Assembly: GCA_937975715.1 (NCBI GenBank) | Contig: CALJUA010000009.1 | Location: 1-31,014 of the forward strand | Direction of reading: 5' to 3' | DNA length: 31,014 bases | From: an uncultured Candidatus Planktophila sp. | Lineage (GTDB): Bacteria; Actinomycetota; Actinomycetes; Nanopelagicales; Nanopelagicaceae | Shown here: positions 30,982-31,014 of the stretch, piece after piece | How the letters are laid out: each line of letters opens with the position of its first letter | Numbering within the stretch: position 1 is the stretch's first letter | Position numbers and translations under genes: made by a program | The notes under the pieces: generated by a model | Database searches by the model: none | The model's input: only the letters and a program-made list of their open reading frames with translations | What the model was told of the DNA's origin: nothing

Positions 30982-31014
30982 GTGGGTACTGATGCGCCAA
31001 GAGCGCCACTAGAT
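30982..31014 (+). CDS. Start of a divergent gene, possibly biotin-protein ligase (partial)
   Basis: A GTG at 30982 opens a frame that runs to the window end, beginning MGTDAPRAPLD. Eleven residues give no domain evidence. The guess of birA rests on context: in mycobacteria and relatives birA is divergent from accD5, and AccA needs biotinylation. The promoter-like box at 30969-30974 supports a start here. Confidence 0.35.
   Translation, partial: MGTDAPRAPLD

Overview
The window looks like the chromosome of a small-genome actinobacterium with moderate GC, most like the freshwater acI lineage (Nanopelagicales, for example Planktophila). This is an inference. It rests on a msiK-type orphan sugar ATPase, an accD-accE-maf-accA carboxylase operon, cdd-deoA-add with pmmB-like and PNP genes in an order I recall from Mycobacterium and Streptomyces, and very tight gene packing. 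Many starts overlap as ATGA or TAATG, and several first genes seem to be leaderless, with a TANNNT -10 box 6-7 bases before the start codon.

Layout. 1-2840: a TCA pair (malate dehydrogenase, NADP-isocitrate dehydrogenase), a terminator and a DinB-fold protein. 2841-3426: the only long gap. It holds a 39-codon ORF with a perfect Shine-Dalgarno, a structured leader, a terminator, and on the opposite strand a promoter plus terminator that would make a roughly 90-nt antisense RNA over the ORF's 3' end. This resembles a type I toxin-antitoxin locus. 3427-10077: a defence island with a complete type I restriction-modification operon (hsdM-hsdS-hsdR), whose hsdS carries a G8 tract and three 12-bp repeats, and a convergent PUA-like/NucS-like nuclease gene. 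10218-13780: msiK, a CNNM/CorC membrane protein and trpS. 13780-24429: two BMP-family binding proteins, a nucleoside-type ABC transporter (one double ATPase, two permeases), cdd, deoA, add, an unknown glycosyltransferase-like gene and deoC. 24426-30963, minus strand: accD, accE, maf, accA, PNP and a phosphohexomutase-family protein. At 30964-31014 is the probable start of birA, facing away from accD across a shared -10 element.

How it works together. The BMP/ABC system would import nucleosides. Cdd and Add deaminate cytidine and adenosine; DeoA and PNP split nucleosides to base and (deoxy)ribose-1-phosphate; the mutase encoded convergently to deoC probably acts as phosphopentomutase; and DeoC cleaves deoxyribose-5-phosphate to glyceraldehyde-3-phosphate and acetaldehyde. 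PNP and the mutase are translated from the tail of the acyl-CoA carboxylase operon.

The most interesting points are the possible type I toxin-antitoxin locus at 2963-3242, the potentially phase-variable hsdS, the PUA/NucS nuclease, the symmetric accD/birA promoter, and the uncharacterised glycosyltransferase-like gene inside the nucleoside operon. No tRNA, rRNA, CRISPR array, transposase or integrase was seen.
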